Part shown: piece by piece, positions 13,376-21,396 of the stretch
How positions within the stretch are numbered: the first letter of the stretch is position 1
How the letters are laid out: each line of letters opens with the position of its first letter
Origin: Clostridiales bacterium
GTDB lineage: Bacteria > Bacillota > Clostridia > Christensenellales > Aristaeellaceae
Assembly (NCBI GenBank): GCA_004552515.1
Contig: SFOF01000013.1
Span: 1-21,716, forward strand
DNA length: 21,716 nucleotides
Direction: 5' to 3'
Notes under the pieces: generated by a model
Told to the model about the DNA's origin: nothing
Seen by the model: the letters and a program-made list of their open reading frames with translations, nothing else
Databases searched by the model: none
Program-made: the position numbers and the translations under genes

Positions 13376-14212
13376 ATGAAAATCCGCAAAGGCCCCGCCT
13401 ATTTTATCTCGCGCTTCGTGCTTATCCTTCTGGTTGCGGCGACGTTCTTCCCGCTGCTGATGATGATCAACATGTCGCTCAAGAAGAACATCGCCATCAA
13501 GATGAACTTCCTCGCCTGGCCCGCGCCCTGGGAGATCAACTGGAGCAACTATGTCTCGGCCTGGAATTTCGTCAAGCACCCGATCTGGAACTCGCTGCTG
13601 GTGTGCTTTGCCTCGCTGTTCTTCATCATCTTCATTGTGTCGCTGTCGGGCTACACGTTCGGACGGATGCGCTTCCGCGGCAAGGAGCTGTTCTTCGGGC
13701 TGATTCTGTTCGTGCTGATGATCCCCTACAATATGCTGCTCATTCCGAATTACTCGCTGATCCGCAAATTCGGCCTGCTCAACAGCTATTGGGCGCTGAT
13801 CATTCCCTACATCGCCGGACAGCAGATCTTCGGCATCGTGCTGGCGCGCGCGTTCTTCTCGTCGCTGCCCAAGGAGATGTTTGACGCGGCCAAGATCGAC
13901 GGCGTGACCGAGTTCCAGGCCTATCGCCTGATCGCGCTGCCGCTGAGCGTGCCCACGCTGATCACCGTGGGCATTACCGCCATCGTGAGCATGTACAACG
14001 ACTACATCTGGCCCACCATCGTGCTGACCACCGGAGACAAGATGAAAACCTTCTGCCAGATCGTTTTCAACAACTGCGCCGGCAACGGCACGTCCGATTA
14101 CGGCATGACCACGGCCGCGTTTGTCATCGGCACGCTGCCGCTGCTCATCATCACGGTGTCCTGTCTGCGCTACTATTTGCAGGGGATGCTGGCCGGCGCG
14201 ATCAAGGGCTGA
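13376..14212 (+). CDS. Sugar ABC transporter permease, MalG type
   Basis: A 278-residue second permease subunit. The first membrane helix spans about residues 10-32, several more follow, and the EAA loop is at 167-189 (EMFDAAKIDGV, then ALPLSVP). The C-terminal YYLQGMLAGAIKG is the standard end of this subfamily. ATG 13376 comes one base after the stop of the first permease, with GGGGGGA in the end of that gene as ribosome binding site, so the two are translationally coupled. A terminator follows at 14231. Confidence 0.93.
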   Translation: MKIRKGPAYFISRFVLILLVAATFFPLLMMINMSLKKNIAIKMNFLAWPAPWEINWSNYVSAWNFVKHPIWNSLLVCFASLFFIIFIVSLSGYTFGRMRFRGKELFFGLILFVLMIPYNMLLIPNYSLIRKFGLLNSYWALIIPYIAGQQIFGIVLARAFFSSLPKEMFDAAKIDGVTEFQAYRLIALPLSVPTLITVGITAIVSMYNDYIWPTIVLTTGDKMKTFCQIVFNNCAGNGTSDYGMTTAAFVIGTLPLLIITVSCLRYYLQGMLAGAIKG

Positions 14213-14230
14213 CCGCTTCGCATGAAAAGG

Positions 14231-14262
14231 GCGGCGCGCATCCGTTTGTGGGTGCGCGCCGC
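14231..14262 (+). terminator. Terminator of the sugar transport operon
   Basis: A 13-bp stem with one G-U pair (14231-14243 with 14250-14262, 6-nt loop), 18 nt after the permease stop. The tail (TAAAATTT) has few T, so efficiency may be moderate. Confidence 0.7.
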
Positions 14263-14367
14263 TAAAATTTCCATTTATAGGGGGAAAAGGCGATCTTTTC
14301 AACGCTCTTTTTCGTCCATAAAGGAAAAGGCCGGCCGCAAAGGGCTGGCCGCCGGGAGGAAACCGCC

Positions 14368-14808
14368 ATGAAAAAGTCCATCGCTCTGATTTGTCTGATC
14401 GCCGTCCTGCTCCTGACCGGCTGCGCCGCAAAGCCCGATGCGCCGTCCAGCGCACAGTCCGCCGCGTTCGACGAGACGACGCGCACCCTCATGCCCGCGT
14501 TCGACGCCGCGTCGGTCGCGTCCTGCGCCTATCATCGGAACCACGAGACGGCGGAAACCTATGAGATCACCGATCGTGACGCGATCCGTTCGCTCTGCGA
14601 GGCGCTGGCCAGTGTGCGCGTGGGCGAGCCGACCGATGAAGCCGCGTCCGACTATGACGATATATTTGCCTTTACGCTGTCCGATGGGCAGAATGTGGCC
14701 TTTACGTTCAACAGGCACAATTTCTCGCTGAACGGACGCTATTACACCGTTTCGTCGGACGAGAGGCTCTGGGTGCTGGCGGAGGAGCTTGCGCAGAACG
14801 GGGATTAG
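14368..14808 (+). CDS. Small putative lipoprotein
   Basis: A 146-residue secreted lipoprotein of unknown function. The signal peptide MKKSIALICLIAVLLLTGC ends in a canonical lipobox (LTGC), with Cys19 as the lipidated residue. A low-complexity Ala/Ser linker (about 20-35) leads to a small globular domain with alternating strands, DDIFAFTLSDGQNVAFTFN then FSLNGRYYTVSSDERLWVL. ATG 14368 follows GGGAGG by eight bases. It is a single gene with no obvious partner; 155 nt separate it from the transport operon, which ends with a terminator. I do not recognise a named family. Confidence 0.8.
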   Translation: MKKSIALICLIAVLLLTGCAAKPDAPSSAQSAAFDETTRTLMPAFDAASVASCAYHRNHETAETYEITDRDAIRSLCEALASVRVGEPTDEAASDYDDIFAFTLSDGQNVAFTFNRHNFSLNGRYYTVSSDERLWVLAEELAQNGD

Positions 14809-14947
14809 AGCGCGGCTTTGGCGCTGCAATTTGATTCCGCTCAGGCTGGGGCTTCTATCCCTGGATCGGGGACGGAAGCCCTTTGACATTCTCTGGGCGA
14901 CTGAGAGCCTGAGCGAGCCGTGCGCGCTGCTGCTCTTTTATAAAACG

Positions 14948-14988
14948 AACCGTGCGCTCCATGCAAGGCAGGCATGAAGCGCACGGTT
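14948..14988 (-). terminator. Terminator of the zinc peptidase gene
   Basis: A 17-bp stem with one mismatch (14948-14964 with 14972-14988, 7-nt loop) is 12 nt after the minus-strand stop at 15000 and is followed on that strand by CGTTTTATAA. It may also end plus-strand transcripts from the lipoprotein gene. The remainder of 14809-14947 shows nothing recognisable. Confidence 0.8.
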
Positions 14989-14999
14989 TGCCATGCTGT

Positions 15000-15686
15000 T
15001 TATCGATCGCGCCGGCGATTGGAGAGCGCCAGCAGCCGGAGCAGCTGCAAGACCGCCGTCAGCGCCGCCGCGACATAGGTCATGGCCGCCGCCTTGAGCA
15101 CGCGCCCCGCGCCGTCCAGCTCGTCCGCATCCAGATAGCCGCCCGACGAGAGCGCCGTCATGGCGCGCTTGCTGGCGTTGAACTCCACCGGCAGCGTGAT
15201 GAGCGTAAAGAGCACCGTCAGCAGGAAAAACACAATGCCCAGCGTGATGAGCGGCTGCCAGTTGAATATCAGGCCGATCAGGAACAGCGGCCAGGACAGA
15301 TTCGAGCCGATATTGACCGTGGGCACGACCGCCGTCCTCAGCACCAGCGGCTTATATGCGTCGCGATGCTGGAGCGCGTGGCCGGTTTCGTGCGCCGCCA
15401 CGCCCAGCGCCGTCAGCGAGGTCGAATCGGCCACGCCCTGGGACAGGCGCAGCGTGCGGGTGGAGGGGTCGTAGTGGTCGGTCAGATTGCCGCCGATGCG
15501 CTCGACGGTCACGTCGTCGATGCCCTCCTCGTGCAGCAGCCGCTGGGCCAGCTCCGCGCCGGTCAGGCCGCAGCGTGCGGAAACGCGGGCGTATTTGCGT
15601 GTCACGCTGTCCACGCGGCATTGCGCCCAGAGGGACACCAGCAGGCCGGGGATCAGTATGGCGTATGTCGGATCCATATAAAACAT
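15000..15686 (-). CDS. Membrane zinc metallopeptidase, YugP type
   Basis: A 228-residue neutral zinc peptidase (Zn_peptidase_2/YugP group) in the cytoplasmic membrane; physiological targets are unknown. The active site HEXXH is at 99-103 (AAHETGHAL), and Glu168 in LPVEFNASKRA is the likely third zinc ligand. Hydrophobic helices lie near residues 5-22, 130-143, 146-166 and 198-220. ATG 15686 is chosen because GAGGAGG lies nine bases ahead; an in-frame ATG at 15704 overlaps that site. Its own extended -10 promoter is at 15755-15763, and it is followed by a strong terminator, so it is a single-gene unit. Confidence 0.92.
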   Translation of the reverse strand: MFYMDPTYAILIPGLLVSLWAQCRVDSVTRKYARVSARCGLTGAELAQRLLHEEGIDDVTVERIGGNLTDHYDPSTRTLRLSQGVADSTSLTALGVAAHETGHALQHRDAYKPLVLRTAVVPTVNIGSNLSWPLFLIGLIFNWQPLITLGIVFFLLTVLFTLITLPVEFNASKRAMTALSSGGYLDADELDGAGRVLKAAAMTYVAAALTAVLQLLRLLALSNRRRDR

Positions 15687-15754
15687 TGACGTCGTCCTCC
15701 TCATGAGGTTGTATGTTCGCGCTTTACGGGCGCGGCTGTTCTGTATCTGAGGGT

Positions 15755-15763
15755 ATTATACCA
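15755..15763 (-). promoter_or_regulatory. Extended -10 promoter of the zinc peptidase gene
   Basis: Minus-strand TGGTATAAT (15763-15755), 68 nt before ATG 15686. There is no good -35 at 16-18 bp. Confidence 0.5.
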
Positions 15764-15799
15764 CAGTCCGGCTTCAAAACGCGTCCGGCGGGCGATTGT

Positions 15800-16780
15800 T
15801 CATAAAGTTGTTTCAATTCGCTCATCCATGCGCAGGCTTTCCAGCAGCCAGCCGCTTTTCTCATCCGGCACGGCGCGGTAATACGCCGCGTCCGCACGAG
15901 TCAGGCTGTCGCTCTGCCGCTTTATCAGCGCGACGGCGCTCCGTCCGTCTCTGGGCGCGAAGGGCAGGGGAACGCACGCGTCGTAGGCGCAGACGGCGCG
16001 CGCCGCATCGTCGATCTGTCCGCCCGTGAACAGCGCCGCCGCCCGCTCCGTTTCGCCCAGCATGAGCAGCCGCGCCGTGCACAGCGCCGTATCGCGCGGC
16101 GTATGGGGCCGTCTCGGCGCGCCGTCCGGCCAGAGCGTGGTTATGGACAGCGGCCGCGACATATCGCCCTCCGGCAGCCATTCCTCCGCGCGCACGGCGC
16201 CGGGCAGATCGTCCAGCGCGCGTTCGATGCGCAGCCGTCCGTTTTTCTGCATCGACGCGGCGCGTCCCTCGCCTGAGAAGAGCACATGGCGGCAGGCGCT
16301 GTCGAGCACGACGGCATATTCTCCGTTTGGACAGCGCCCTGAAAGCACGATCGCGCCGTGCAGACGGGCAATATGCGGCCAGTCCGCGCCCGCCGGCACA
16401 GCGCAGGCCGCGCCGCCCTCGCCCAGGCAGACGATCAGCTCGCCCGTGGCGGGGCGCAGCGTTACGTCCAGCCCAGAAACGGTGCGCGTCAGGCCGTAGG
16501 CGTACAGGGGCGGCGGCGTGAGAGACAGCTCGGCGACGCCCTCCGGCCAGAGCGTTATCCTGACGCCGCGCTGAGCGTCCACGGGCGCTTCGCGCTCCCA
16601 GTCGAGCTTTACGCACAGCGGCGCGCGCTCGCCGCCGAAGGGACGATGCTCGATATACAGCGTTCCGGCGGGACAGACCGGGAAGGACAGCGGCTTTTCT
16701 GGCCCGATTTCACCCGCCAGCCGCCCGCCGGTTAGTATGATCCCGGGCGCGTCCGAGGTTATCAGAAGCATTGTTTGCAC
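15800..16780 (-). CDS. Unrecognised 326-residue protein
   Basis: I do not recognise this protein. It is GC-rich with normal third-position bias and is the only substantial frame here. The sequence suggests a beta-rich N-terminal two thirds (for example LSFPVCPAGTLYIEHRPF and GVRITLWPEGVAELSLTPPP) and a more helical C-terminal part (TERAAALFTGGQIDDAARA, later ALIKRQSDSLTRADAAYYRA). There is no signal peptide, membrane segment or catalytic motif I can name. GTG 16780 with AGGCGG seven bases ahead is preferred over ATG 16798, which lacks a ribosome binding site; both are uncertain. It is divergent from the Dabb gene with about 90 nt between them and is followed, 113 nt later, by the zinc peptidase gene in the same direction. 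Confidence 0.72.
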   Translation of the reverse strand: MQTMLLITSDAPGIILTGGRLAGEIGPEKPLSFPVCPAGTLYIEHRPFGGERAPLCVKLDWEREAPVDAQRGVRITLWPEGVAELSLTPPPLYAYGLTRTVSGLDVTLRPATGELIVCLGEGGAACAVPAGADWPHIARLHGAIVLSGRCPNGEYAVVLDSACRHVLFSGEGRAASMQKNGRLRIERALDDLPGAVRAEEWLPEGDMSRPLSITTLWPDGAPRRPHTPRDTALCTARLLMLGETERAAALFTGGQIDDAARAVCAYDACVPLPFAPRDGRSAVALIKRQSDSLTRADAAYYRAVPDEKSGWLLESLRMDERIETTL

Positions 16781-16810
16781 GTTTTTGCCGCCTTTCATAA
16801 CACGGGGCGG

Positions 16811-16839
16811 TTGCGTTGCCGCCGCTTTCCGGGTATAAT
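16811..16839 (+). promoter_or_regulatory. Promoter of the Dabb protein gene
   Basis: TTGCGT (16811-16816), a 17-bp spacer and TATAAT (16834-16839). A GGCGG/CCGCC inverted repeat (16806-16810 and 16819-16823) brackets the -35 box; it may be an operator or chance. Confidence 0.68.
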
Positions 16840-16870
16840 GAAGCCATAAACTGATAAGGAGGATTCATCG

Positions 16871-17158
16871 ATGATCCGTCATATCGTTCTTTTCCGCATC
16901 AAGCCCGAGTTCAAGGCCGAGATCCCCGCGCTGGTTCAGAATTTCTACACGATGAAGGGCCGCGTTGAGGGACTGGTCGATCTGGAAGCCGGCGCCGATA
17001 TATTGGGCAGCGAGCGCTCCTATGACATTGCGCTGGTCTGCACGTTCGCCGACCGCGCCGCCTTTGACGCGTATCAGACCCACCCGCTGCACCAGCCCAT
17101 TCGCAAGCGGATGCACGAGGTGCGCGAGTCCTCCGTCGCCTGCGATTTCAACGTCTGA
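16871..17158 (+). CDS. Dabb (stress-responsive A/B barrel) domain protein
   Basis: A 95-residue single-domain protein of the Dabb family. It begins MIRHIVLFRIKPE and has the conserved YDIALVCTFADRAAFDAYQTHP block, in which Asp-Ala-Tyr and the His-Pro-x-His pattern are typical. These small dimeric barrels include a few enzymes of ring-forming or decarboxylating chemistry, but most are uncharacterised. ATG 16871 follows AAGGAGG by eight bases. Its own promoter and a terminator (17172-17208) make it a single-gene unit. Confidence 0.92.
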   Translation: MIRHIVLFRIKPEFKAEIPALVQNFYTMKGRVEGLVDLEAGADILGSERSYDIALVCTFADRAAFDAYQTHPLHQPIRKRMHEVRESSVACDFNV

Positions 17159-17171
17159 TTGCTGAGATTCA

Positions 17172-17208
17172 GCCGCCGTTTCATGAGCGTGAAGCGGCGG
17201 CCTTTTTA
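17172..17208 (+). terminator. Terminator of the Dabb gene
   Basis: An 11-bp stem with one G-U pair (17172-17182 with 17191-17201, 8-nt loop) followed by CTTTTTAT. It lies between convergent genes, 13 nt after the Dabb stop and just before the dapA stop at 17213. Confidence 0.85.
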
Positions 17209-17212
17209 TAGG

Positions 17213-18106
17213 CTATGGAATCAGCTCCAGCGCGCGCATCGCGTCATTGAGACGCGCGCGGCACAGCTTCGTCGCGGGGACGAGCGGCAGCCGCACGTCG
17301 GCCTCGCACAGCCCCAGCATGGACAGCGCGGCCTTGACGGGAATGGGGTTCACCTCGGAAAAGAGCGCGTCGATGAGCGGCAGCAGCGCGAGCTGGCGTT
17401 CCCGGCTGCCCGCCGCGTCGCCCGCGAACCAGCGCGATGTGATCTCGCGCATTTGCTCCGGGCAGACGTTGCCCGCCACGGAGATCACGCCCTGCCCGCC
17501 CAGCGCCAGCACCGGCAGCGTCTGATCGTCGTTGCCCGAATAGAGCGCGATGTTCTCGCCGCGCAGCCGCGCCAGAGCGGCGATCTGCGACAGATTTCCG
17601 CTCGCTTCCTTGACACCGCAGATGTTTTCGTGCCGGCAAAGCGCCGCCGCCGTCTCGGGCAGCAGATTAAGCCCCGTGCGCGAGGGCACGTTGTAGAGGA
17701 TCATCGGCAGATCGACGCTTTCGGCCACCGCCGTATAGTGCGCGATCAGCCCGGCCTGCGTGGTCTTGTTGTAATAGGGCGTGACCAGCAGCAGCGCGTC
17801 TGCACCCGCCGCCTGAGCCTGCCGGGACAGCTCGACCGCGCGGGACGTGTCGTTCGCGCCCGTGCCCACGACGACGGCGCAGCGCCCCTGACACAGCTCG
17901 GCGGCGCGGCGGATGAGCGATTCGCGTTCCCGTGCGGTCAGCGTCGCCGGTTCGCCCGTCGTGCCGCAGATAATCAGCGCGTCTGCTCCCGCGGCGATCT
18001 GCCGCTTTATCAGATTGTCGTATGCCGCCCAGTCCACCTCGCCACCGCGAAACGGCGTTATCAGCGCCGTGCCCAGTCCCCTGAAAAGCCGATCGTTCAT
18101 GACCAT
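17213..18106 (-). CDS. dapA: 4-hydroxy-tetrahydrodipicolinate synthase
   Basis: A 297-residue DapA, which condenses pyruvate with aspartate semialdehyde in the first step of lysine and diaminopimelate synthesis in the cytoplasm. Thr49-Thr50 (GTTGE), Tyr112 (TPYYNK), Tyr138 and Arg143 (LYNVPSRTG), and the Schiff-base Lys166 (GVKEAS) match the E. coli residues 44, 45, 107, 133, 138 and 161. Start ATG 18106 (MVMND) or ATG 18100; AAAGGGAG is 4 or 10 bases ahead. Frames reaching back to 18202 cross a terminator and are rejected. The gene stands alone rather than in a lysine cluster, so another NAL-family aldolase role cannot be fully excluded, but every DapA residue is present. Confidence 0.93.
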   Translation of the reverse strand: MVMNDRLFRGLGTALITPFRGGEVDWAAYDNLIKRQIAAGADALIICGTTGEPATLTARERESLIRRAAELCQGRCAVVVGTGANDTSRAVELSRQAQAAGADALLLVTPYYNKTTQAGLIAHYTAVAESVDLPMILYNVPSRTGLNLLPETAAALCRHENICGVKEASGNLSQIAALARLRGENIALYSGNDDQTLPVLALGGQGVISVAGNVCPEQMREITSRWFAGDAAGSRERQLALLPLIDALFSEVNPIPVKAALSMLGLCEADVRLPLVPATKLCRARLNDAMRALELIP

Positions 18107-18162
18107 CACGCTCCCTTTCCGCTCCATGCTATGCGCCGCGGCGAGCGAAAAATGCGCGCGAA

Positions 18163-18196
18163 AAGCGCCCGGCAGGAGAACTCCCGTCGGGCGCTT
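18163..18196 (-). terminator. Terminator of the Gfo/Idh gene
   Basis: A 16-bp stem with one mismatch (18163-18178 with 18181-18196), followed on the minus strand by TTCGCGCGCATTTTT. It stands 15 nt after the stop at 18212 and separates this unit from dapA, for which no clear promoter was seen downstream of it. Confidence 0.8.
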
Positions 18197-18211
18197 CGGC
18201 AATAGATTCGA

Positions 18212-19255
18212 TTACAGCTTGACCATTTCGCCGGTCTTTGCGGACTTGAACATGGCCTCGAGCACGGTAAAGACCGCGCGCACCTGCTCGGGCTTGACGA
18301 TCAGCTCGGCCTTGCCATCGATCGCGTCGCGCAGGTTGGCGTAGTATTCGGTCAGATCGGCCGGAGAATCGGGCAGCTCGCGCTCGATGATCTCCTTCTT
18401 GCCGCGGGGCGCGAAGGTGCGGGTGGGGCCGGAGGTGGTCATGACCACGATCTCTTCCGGCTCGACGCTCTCATCGACCGAGATGATGCCGCCGTTGCGC
18501 GTAAAGTCGTTGATGTAGAGCGTGCCCTTGTCGCCCAGCACCAGCCAGCGGGGCAGCGCCTTGAGCACCCAGGTGCCGATTTCCATCTGGACGTTCGCGC
18601 CGTTCTTGAGATCCATGACCATCATGAAGTAGTCCTCAACCTCAGGCGTCTTGACGTTTTCGGTCTTGCAGAAAACGCTCTTGACGCAGTCGAAGCCCAT
18701 CATGAACAGCAGCTGATCGACGAAATGGACGCCCCAGTCGTAGATCATGCCGCCGCCATGCTCCGGCTCGGCGCGCCAGCCGAACATCGCGCCGCGGGAG
18801 CCGTGCAGGCGGGTCTGGATGGAATAGACATGACCCAGCTCGCCGGAATCGTACACTTCCTTGACGATGCGGAAATCCTTGTCCCAGCGGCGGTTCTGGT
18901 GAACGGTGAACAGCTTGTTGTTGGCCTTGGCGGTGTCGATCATCTTGTCCAGCTCGGCCAGCGACATGGCGACCGGCTTCTCGCAGATGACGTTCTTGCC
19001 GGCGTTCAGCGCGGCGCACACCAGCTCGCAGTGCTTGTCATTGGGCGTGGCGACCAGCACCAGATTGAACAGATCGCTCTTCAGGAATTCGTCCAGTGTG
19101 TCAAAGCCGACCAGGCCGGTTTCGCGAGCCTCGGCCACGCGCGCCGGATCGATATCATACGCGGCGACAACCTCGACGTTGTCCACCTTGGGGGCGTTCT
19201 TCAGATGCCAGTGGCCCATATAGCCAAAGCCGATAATACCCATCTTAATGCCCAT
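18212..19255 (-). CDS. Gfo/Idh/MocA family oxidoreductase
   Basis: A 347-residue NAD(P)-dependent dehydrogenase that usually acts on sugars, inositols or sugar derivatives. The Rossmann loop GFGYMG is at 9-14, the EKP motif that holds the nicotinamide and active-site Lys at 92-94, and the catalytic block DWGVHFVDQ at 173-181, with His177. The C-terminal beta-sheet domain is complete. ATG 19255 follows GGAGG by nine bases, and a promoter lies at 19339-19368. No sugar transport or kinase gene is adjacent on this strand, so the substrate is open; one use could be metabolism of the sugar imported by the nearby ABC system. Confidence 0.93.
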   Translation of the reverse strand: MGIKMGIIGFGYMGHWHLKNAPKVDNVEVVAAYDIDPARVAEARETGLVGFDTLDEFLKSDLFNLVLVATPNDKHCELVCAALNAGKNVICEKPVAMSLAELDKMIDTAKANNKLFTVHQNRRWDKDFRIVKEVYDSGELGHVYSIQTRLHGSRGAMFGWRAEPEHGGGMIYDWGVHFVDQLLFMMGFDCVKSVFCKTENVKTPEVEDYFMMVMDLKNGANVQMEIGTWVLKALPRWLVLGDKGTLYINDFTRNGGIISVDESVEPEEIVVMTTSGPTRTFAPRGKKEIIERELPDSPADLTEYYANLRDAIDGKAELIVKPEQVRAVFTVLEAMFKSAKTGEMVKL

Positions 19256-19338
19256 TATTGTGTCCCTCCAGAATCATATGCCTTCATGCCGCGCCGAAGA
19301 ATTCAGCCTGTCCCTCCGGAGCTTTTTTATCCTTGTGT

Positions 19339-19368
19339 AGTATATCATTTCGCCGCCCCGTCTGTAAA
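19339..19368 (-). promoter_or_regulatory. Promoter of the Gfo/Idh gene
   Basis: Minus-strand TTTACA (19368-19363), an 18-bp spacer and TATACT (19344-19339), 83 nt before ATG 19255. Confidence 0.65.
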
Positions 19369-19417
19369 GTCCCTTTCGAGCAAATTTCACGATTCGGCGA
19401 AAATTGCCGGTTTTTTG

Positions 19418-20176
19418 TCAATCGCTCAGGCCGAACCACTCGCGCGTCAGGCGATCGGCCTCCTCCGGCGTTTCGGGCGTGATCACGCGCACGCCGGACG
19501 CGTCGAAGATGCGGAATTCATCGCCGTCGCGGGTTTTGCGCCCTTCGGGAGTGCGCAGGGAGATCATGGGCGCTTTGTTGAACGGCGAGGCAGGCGACTT
19601 TTCGCAGTAGAACGACGTGGCGACAAAATCGACGCTCAGCTGCCTTTCCTCCGTGAAGGAATAAACGTCCCGCCAGCCGCCCTTGTAGGCCTCCTCGAGC
19701 ACCCAGCCGAGGAAATCGTCGCGGCGCAGGCGATAGGTATCCCGCCCGTCGATCAGCGCTTTTCCCTCGATCAGCGGCACGGGGCGGGTGGGCGAGCCGT
19801 TGCCCACGCCCACATCGCACAGGAAGCGTTCGCCGTTTTCGCAGGAAACCAGCAGCACATGATGCCGCCGCATGGGGATTTCCGTCTCGCCGCGCAGGAA
19901 GCGGCCAAAGCTGTCGGTCACATTGTAGCCCAGCGCGCGCAGGAGATGCCCGAACAGCTCGTTCAGCTCAAAGCAGTAGCCGCCGCGCCGGCGCGTTACA
20001 ATCTTCTCATACAGCGCTTCCCGTTCAAGCGCGATCGGCTTGCCGGCGAGTATGTCCAGATTTTCGTAGGGCACGGCGTAAAGATGCGCCCTTTGCAGCG
20101 TCTCGAGCGTCTGGGCCGTGGGCGGCAGGCTCGATTCCTTCAGGCCGATGCGGCTTAAATAGCGTTCAGCGTTCAT
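19418..20176 (-). CDS. Arylamine N-acetyltransferase
   Basis: A 252-residue NAT enzyme, transferring acetyl or other acyl groups from CoA thioesters to aromatic amines or hydrazines. The catalytic triad is visible: Cys68 in RRGGYCFELN, His106 in RRHHVLLV and Asp121 in LCDVGVG. The N-terminal PYENLDILAG block is typical. ATG 20176 follows AGGAG by nine bases. Slightly shorter than many enteric NATs at the C-terminus, which is common in Firmicutes. It is divergent from the tandem-GNAT gene, with 202 nt between. I could not find a strong promoter for it. In gut bacteria this family acts on aromatic drugs, but the natural substrate is unknown. Confidence 0.93.
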   Translation of the reverse strand: MNAERYLSRIGLKESSLPPTAQTLETLQRAHLYAVPYENLDILAGKPIALEREALYEKIVTRRRGGYCFELNELFGHLLRALGYNVTDSFGRFLRGETEIPMRRHHVLLVSCENGERFLCDVGVGNGSPTRPVPLIEGKALIDGRDTYRLRRDDFLGWVLEEAYKGGWRDVYSFTEERQLSVDFVATSFYCEKSPASPFNKAPMISLRTPEGRKTRDGDEFRIFDASGVRVITPETPEEADRLTREWFGLSD

Positions 20177-20313
20177 GCGTCTTTTCTCCTGACAGATTGT
20201 TGCGGATTGCGTTTATTCGCTATATTCGATGCCGCGCCGCCAAACCCTGCCGCAGCGCGCGTAAAAGTTTTTGCCGAGAAGTCCATACGGCCGCCCGCGC
20301 GGCGATTGACGGG

Positions 20314-20342
20314 TTGAAAAAAACGTCGAAATGGTGTATGAT
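20314..20342 (+). promoter_or_regulatory. Promoter of the tandem-GNAT gene
   Basis: TTGAAA (20314-20319), a 17-bp spacer and TATGAT (20337-20342), about 37 nt before ATG 20379. Confidence 0.68.
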
Positions 20343-20378
20343 AAGAAGCAGTTCTAAAGCTGAGATGGGAGCACGCAC

Positions 20379-21206
20379 ATGATTATCCAGAACGTCACCT
20401 CGGGCAAGACGCCGCTCGAAAATTCCTTTGTCGCCCTTGACCGGCAGGCCAACAGCCTGGGCCGCTGCGACGTTGAGCCGCTCATGAACGAGCATCTGAT
20501 GCCCGGCCGTCCCTACGAGCTTAAATTGAGCGTGCAGGGCCGTCCCGAGGCACGGCTCCAGCTGTATGCCGCCGGTATTGCCCGCGCCATGGCGCTCGCG
20601 CGCGCTCAGTCCGGCGTGAACGCCCGCATTTATACGGAGTGTCCCGTGCAGAACGGCGCGCTGATGGAGCAGCTGCGCTCGCTGGGCTTCATTGACGACG
20701 ACGCGCGCATCCGTATGCGCCGCCGCATCGTACCCGGCTCGAGCACGGCGCCGCTGCCCGCGGGCTGCACGTTCGTCAACGACCGGCTGGGCGATCCCGT
20801 CGAGCGCGCCTTCTTCCTCAAGCGCGCCGAAAAGCTCTTCAAGCTGCCCGAGCCTGAGGCGTGGCTGGACGCGGCCGTGCAGCGCCCCTGCTTCCGGCGC
20901 TTCCTGCTGACCACGCGGGATGGCCTGGCCGGCGAGCTGCTCTGCTGGGCCAGGACGCAGCAGACCGGCGTGATCGGCCTGGCGTATACCACGCCCGCAT
21001 GGCGCAGGAGGGGCGTCGGCGGCTATCTGATGGAGGTTGCGCGCGATTATTTCTATCAGTCCCGCATTGCCGAGGCGATCTGCGACGTGCGCTGGCAGAT
21101 GAGCGACGCGGTGAATCTGGCCGCGCGCGCGGGCTATCGTCGCAGCGAGACGCTGATGCGCCTGCCCGGCATCAACGTTGACGCGCTGGGCGCGGAGAAG
21201 CGCTGA
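20379..21206 (+). CDS. GNAT family acetyltransferase with two GNAT-like halves
   Basis: A 275-residue protein. The C-terminal half (about 127-275) is a normal GNAT domain: the acetyl-CoA loop R209-RRGVGGYL and the closing AARAGYRRSETLMRL are clear. The N-terminal half (about 1-118) has a degenerate GNAT layout, with ELKLSVQGRPEARLQLYAA and a C-terminal LRSLGFIDDDARIRMRR that mimics the closing strand of a GNAT domain, but no acetyl-CoA loop. Tandem GNAT proteins of this shape occur in Firmicutes; usually one half is catalytic. ATG 20379 follows GGGAG by seven bases. Its acceptor is unknown. A perfect terminator follows at 21242-21278. Confidence 0.88.
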   Translation: MIIQNVTSGKTPLENSFVALDRQANSLGRCDVEPLMNEHLMPGRPYELKLSVQGRPEARLQLYAAGIARAMALARAQSGVNARIYTECPVQNGALMEQLRSLGFIDDDARIRMRRRIVPGSSTAPLPAGCTFVNDRLGDPVERAFFLKRAEKLFKLPEPEAWLDAAVQRPCFRRFLLTTRDGLAGELLCWARTQQTGVIGLAYTTPAWRRRGVGGYLMEVARDYFYQSRIAEAICDVRWQMSDAVNLAARAGYRRSETLMRLPGINVDALGAEKR

Positions 21207-21241
21207 AATGGAAAATCGCGGCCTTGAAAACGCATAATATG

Positions 21242-21278
21242 AAATCAGCGGAGCCGAACGAATCGGCTCCGCTGATTT
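21242..21278. terminator. Bidirectional 16-bp terminator
   Basis: A perfect 16-bp stem (21242-21257 with 21263-21278, 5-nt loop) with AAA/TTT ends, 36 nt after the GNAT stop. It marks the edge of the GC-rich part of the window. Confidence 0.82.
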
Positions 21279-21330
21279 TGCGCTCGATATTAGGCAACAT
21301 AAAAAGATTTAATGAAACTGGCGAAAGCAG

Positions 21331-21359
21331 TTGAACTGAACTGTAAGTAATGGTATAAT
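21331..21359 (+). promoter_or_regulatory. Strong promoter of the terminal AT-rich gene
   Basis: TTGAAC (21331-21336), a 17-bp spacer and an extended -10 TGGTATAAT (TATAAT 21354-21359). The leader to ATG 21397 is about 30 nt. Confidence 0.8.
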
Positions 21360-21396
21360 TGAATTGCTAATAAATACATAACGCGGAGGGAGACGA

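Noticed and set aside
12460..14212. Missing ATPase gene as evidence of a broken importer
   Set aside because: MalFG-type sugar importers of Firmicutes commonly share an MsmX/UgpC-type ATPase encoded elsewhere, so its absence here is normal.
12205..14455. Two overlapping minus-strand frames (12205-13389 and 13340-14455) opposite the permeases
   Set aside because: Arg/His/Glu-rich sequences of the type produced by the reverse strand of GC-rich membrane-protein genes.
19403..19421. Short plus-strand hairpin with six T (CGGC/GCCG near 19403-19421)
   Set aside because: The stem is only four to five base pairs, overlaps the NAT gene end and no plus-strand gene precedes it.
17159..20158. Plus-strand frames 17159-18205 and 18725-20158
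   Set aside because: Antisense to dapA, the Gfo/Idh gene and the NAT gene, all of which show complete catalytic residues.
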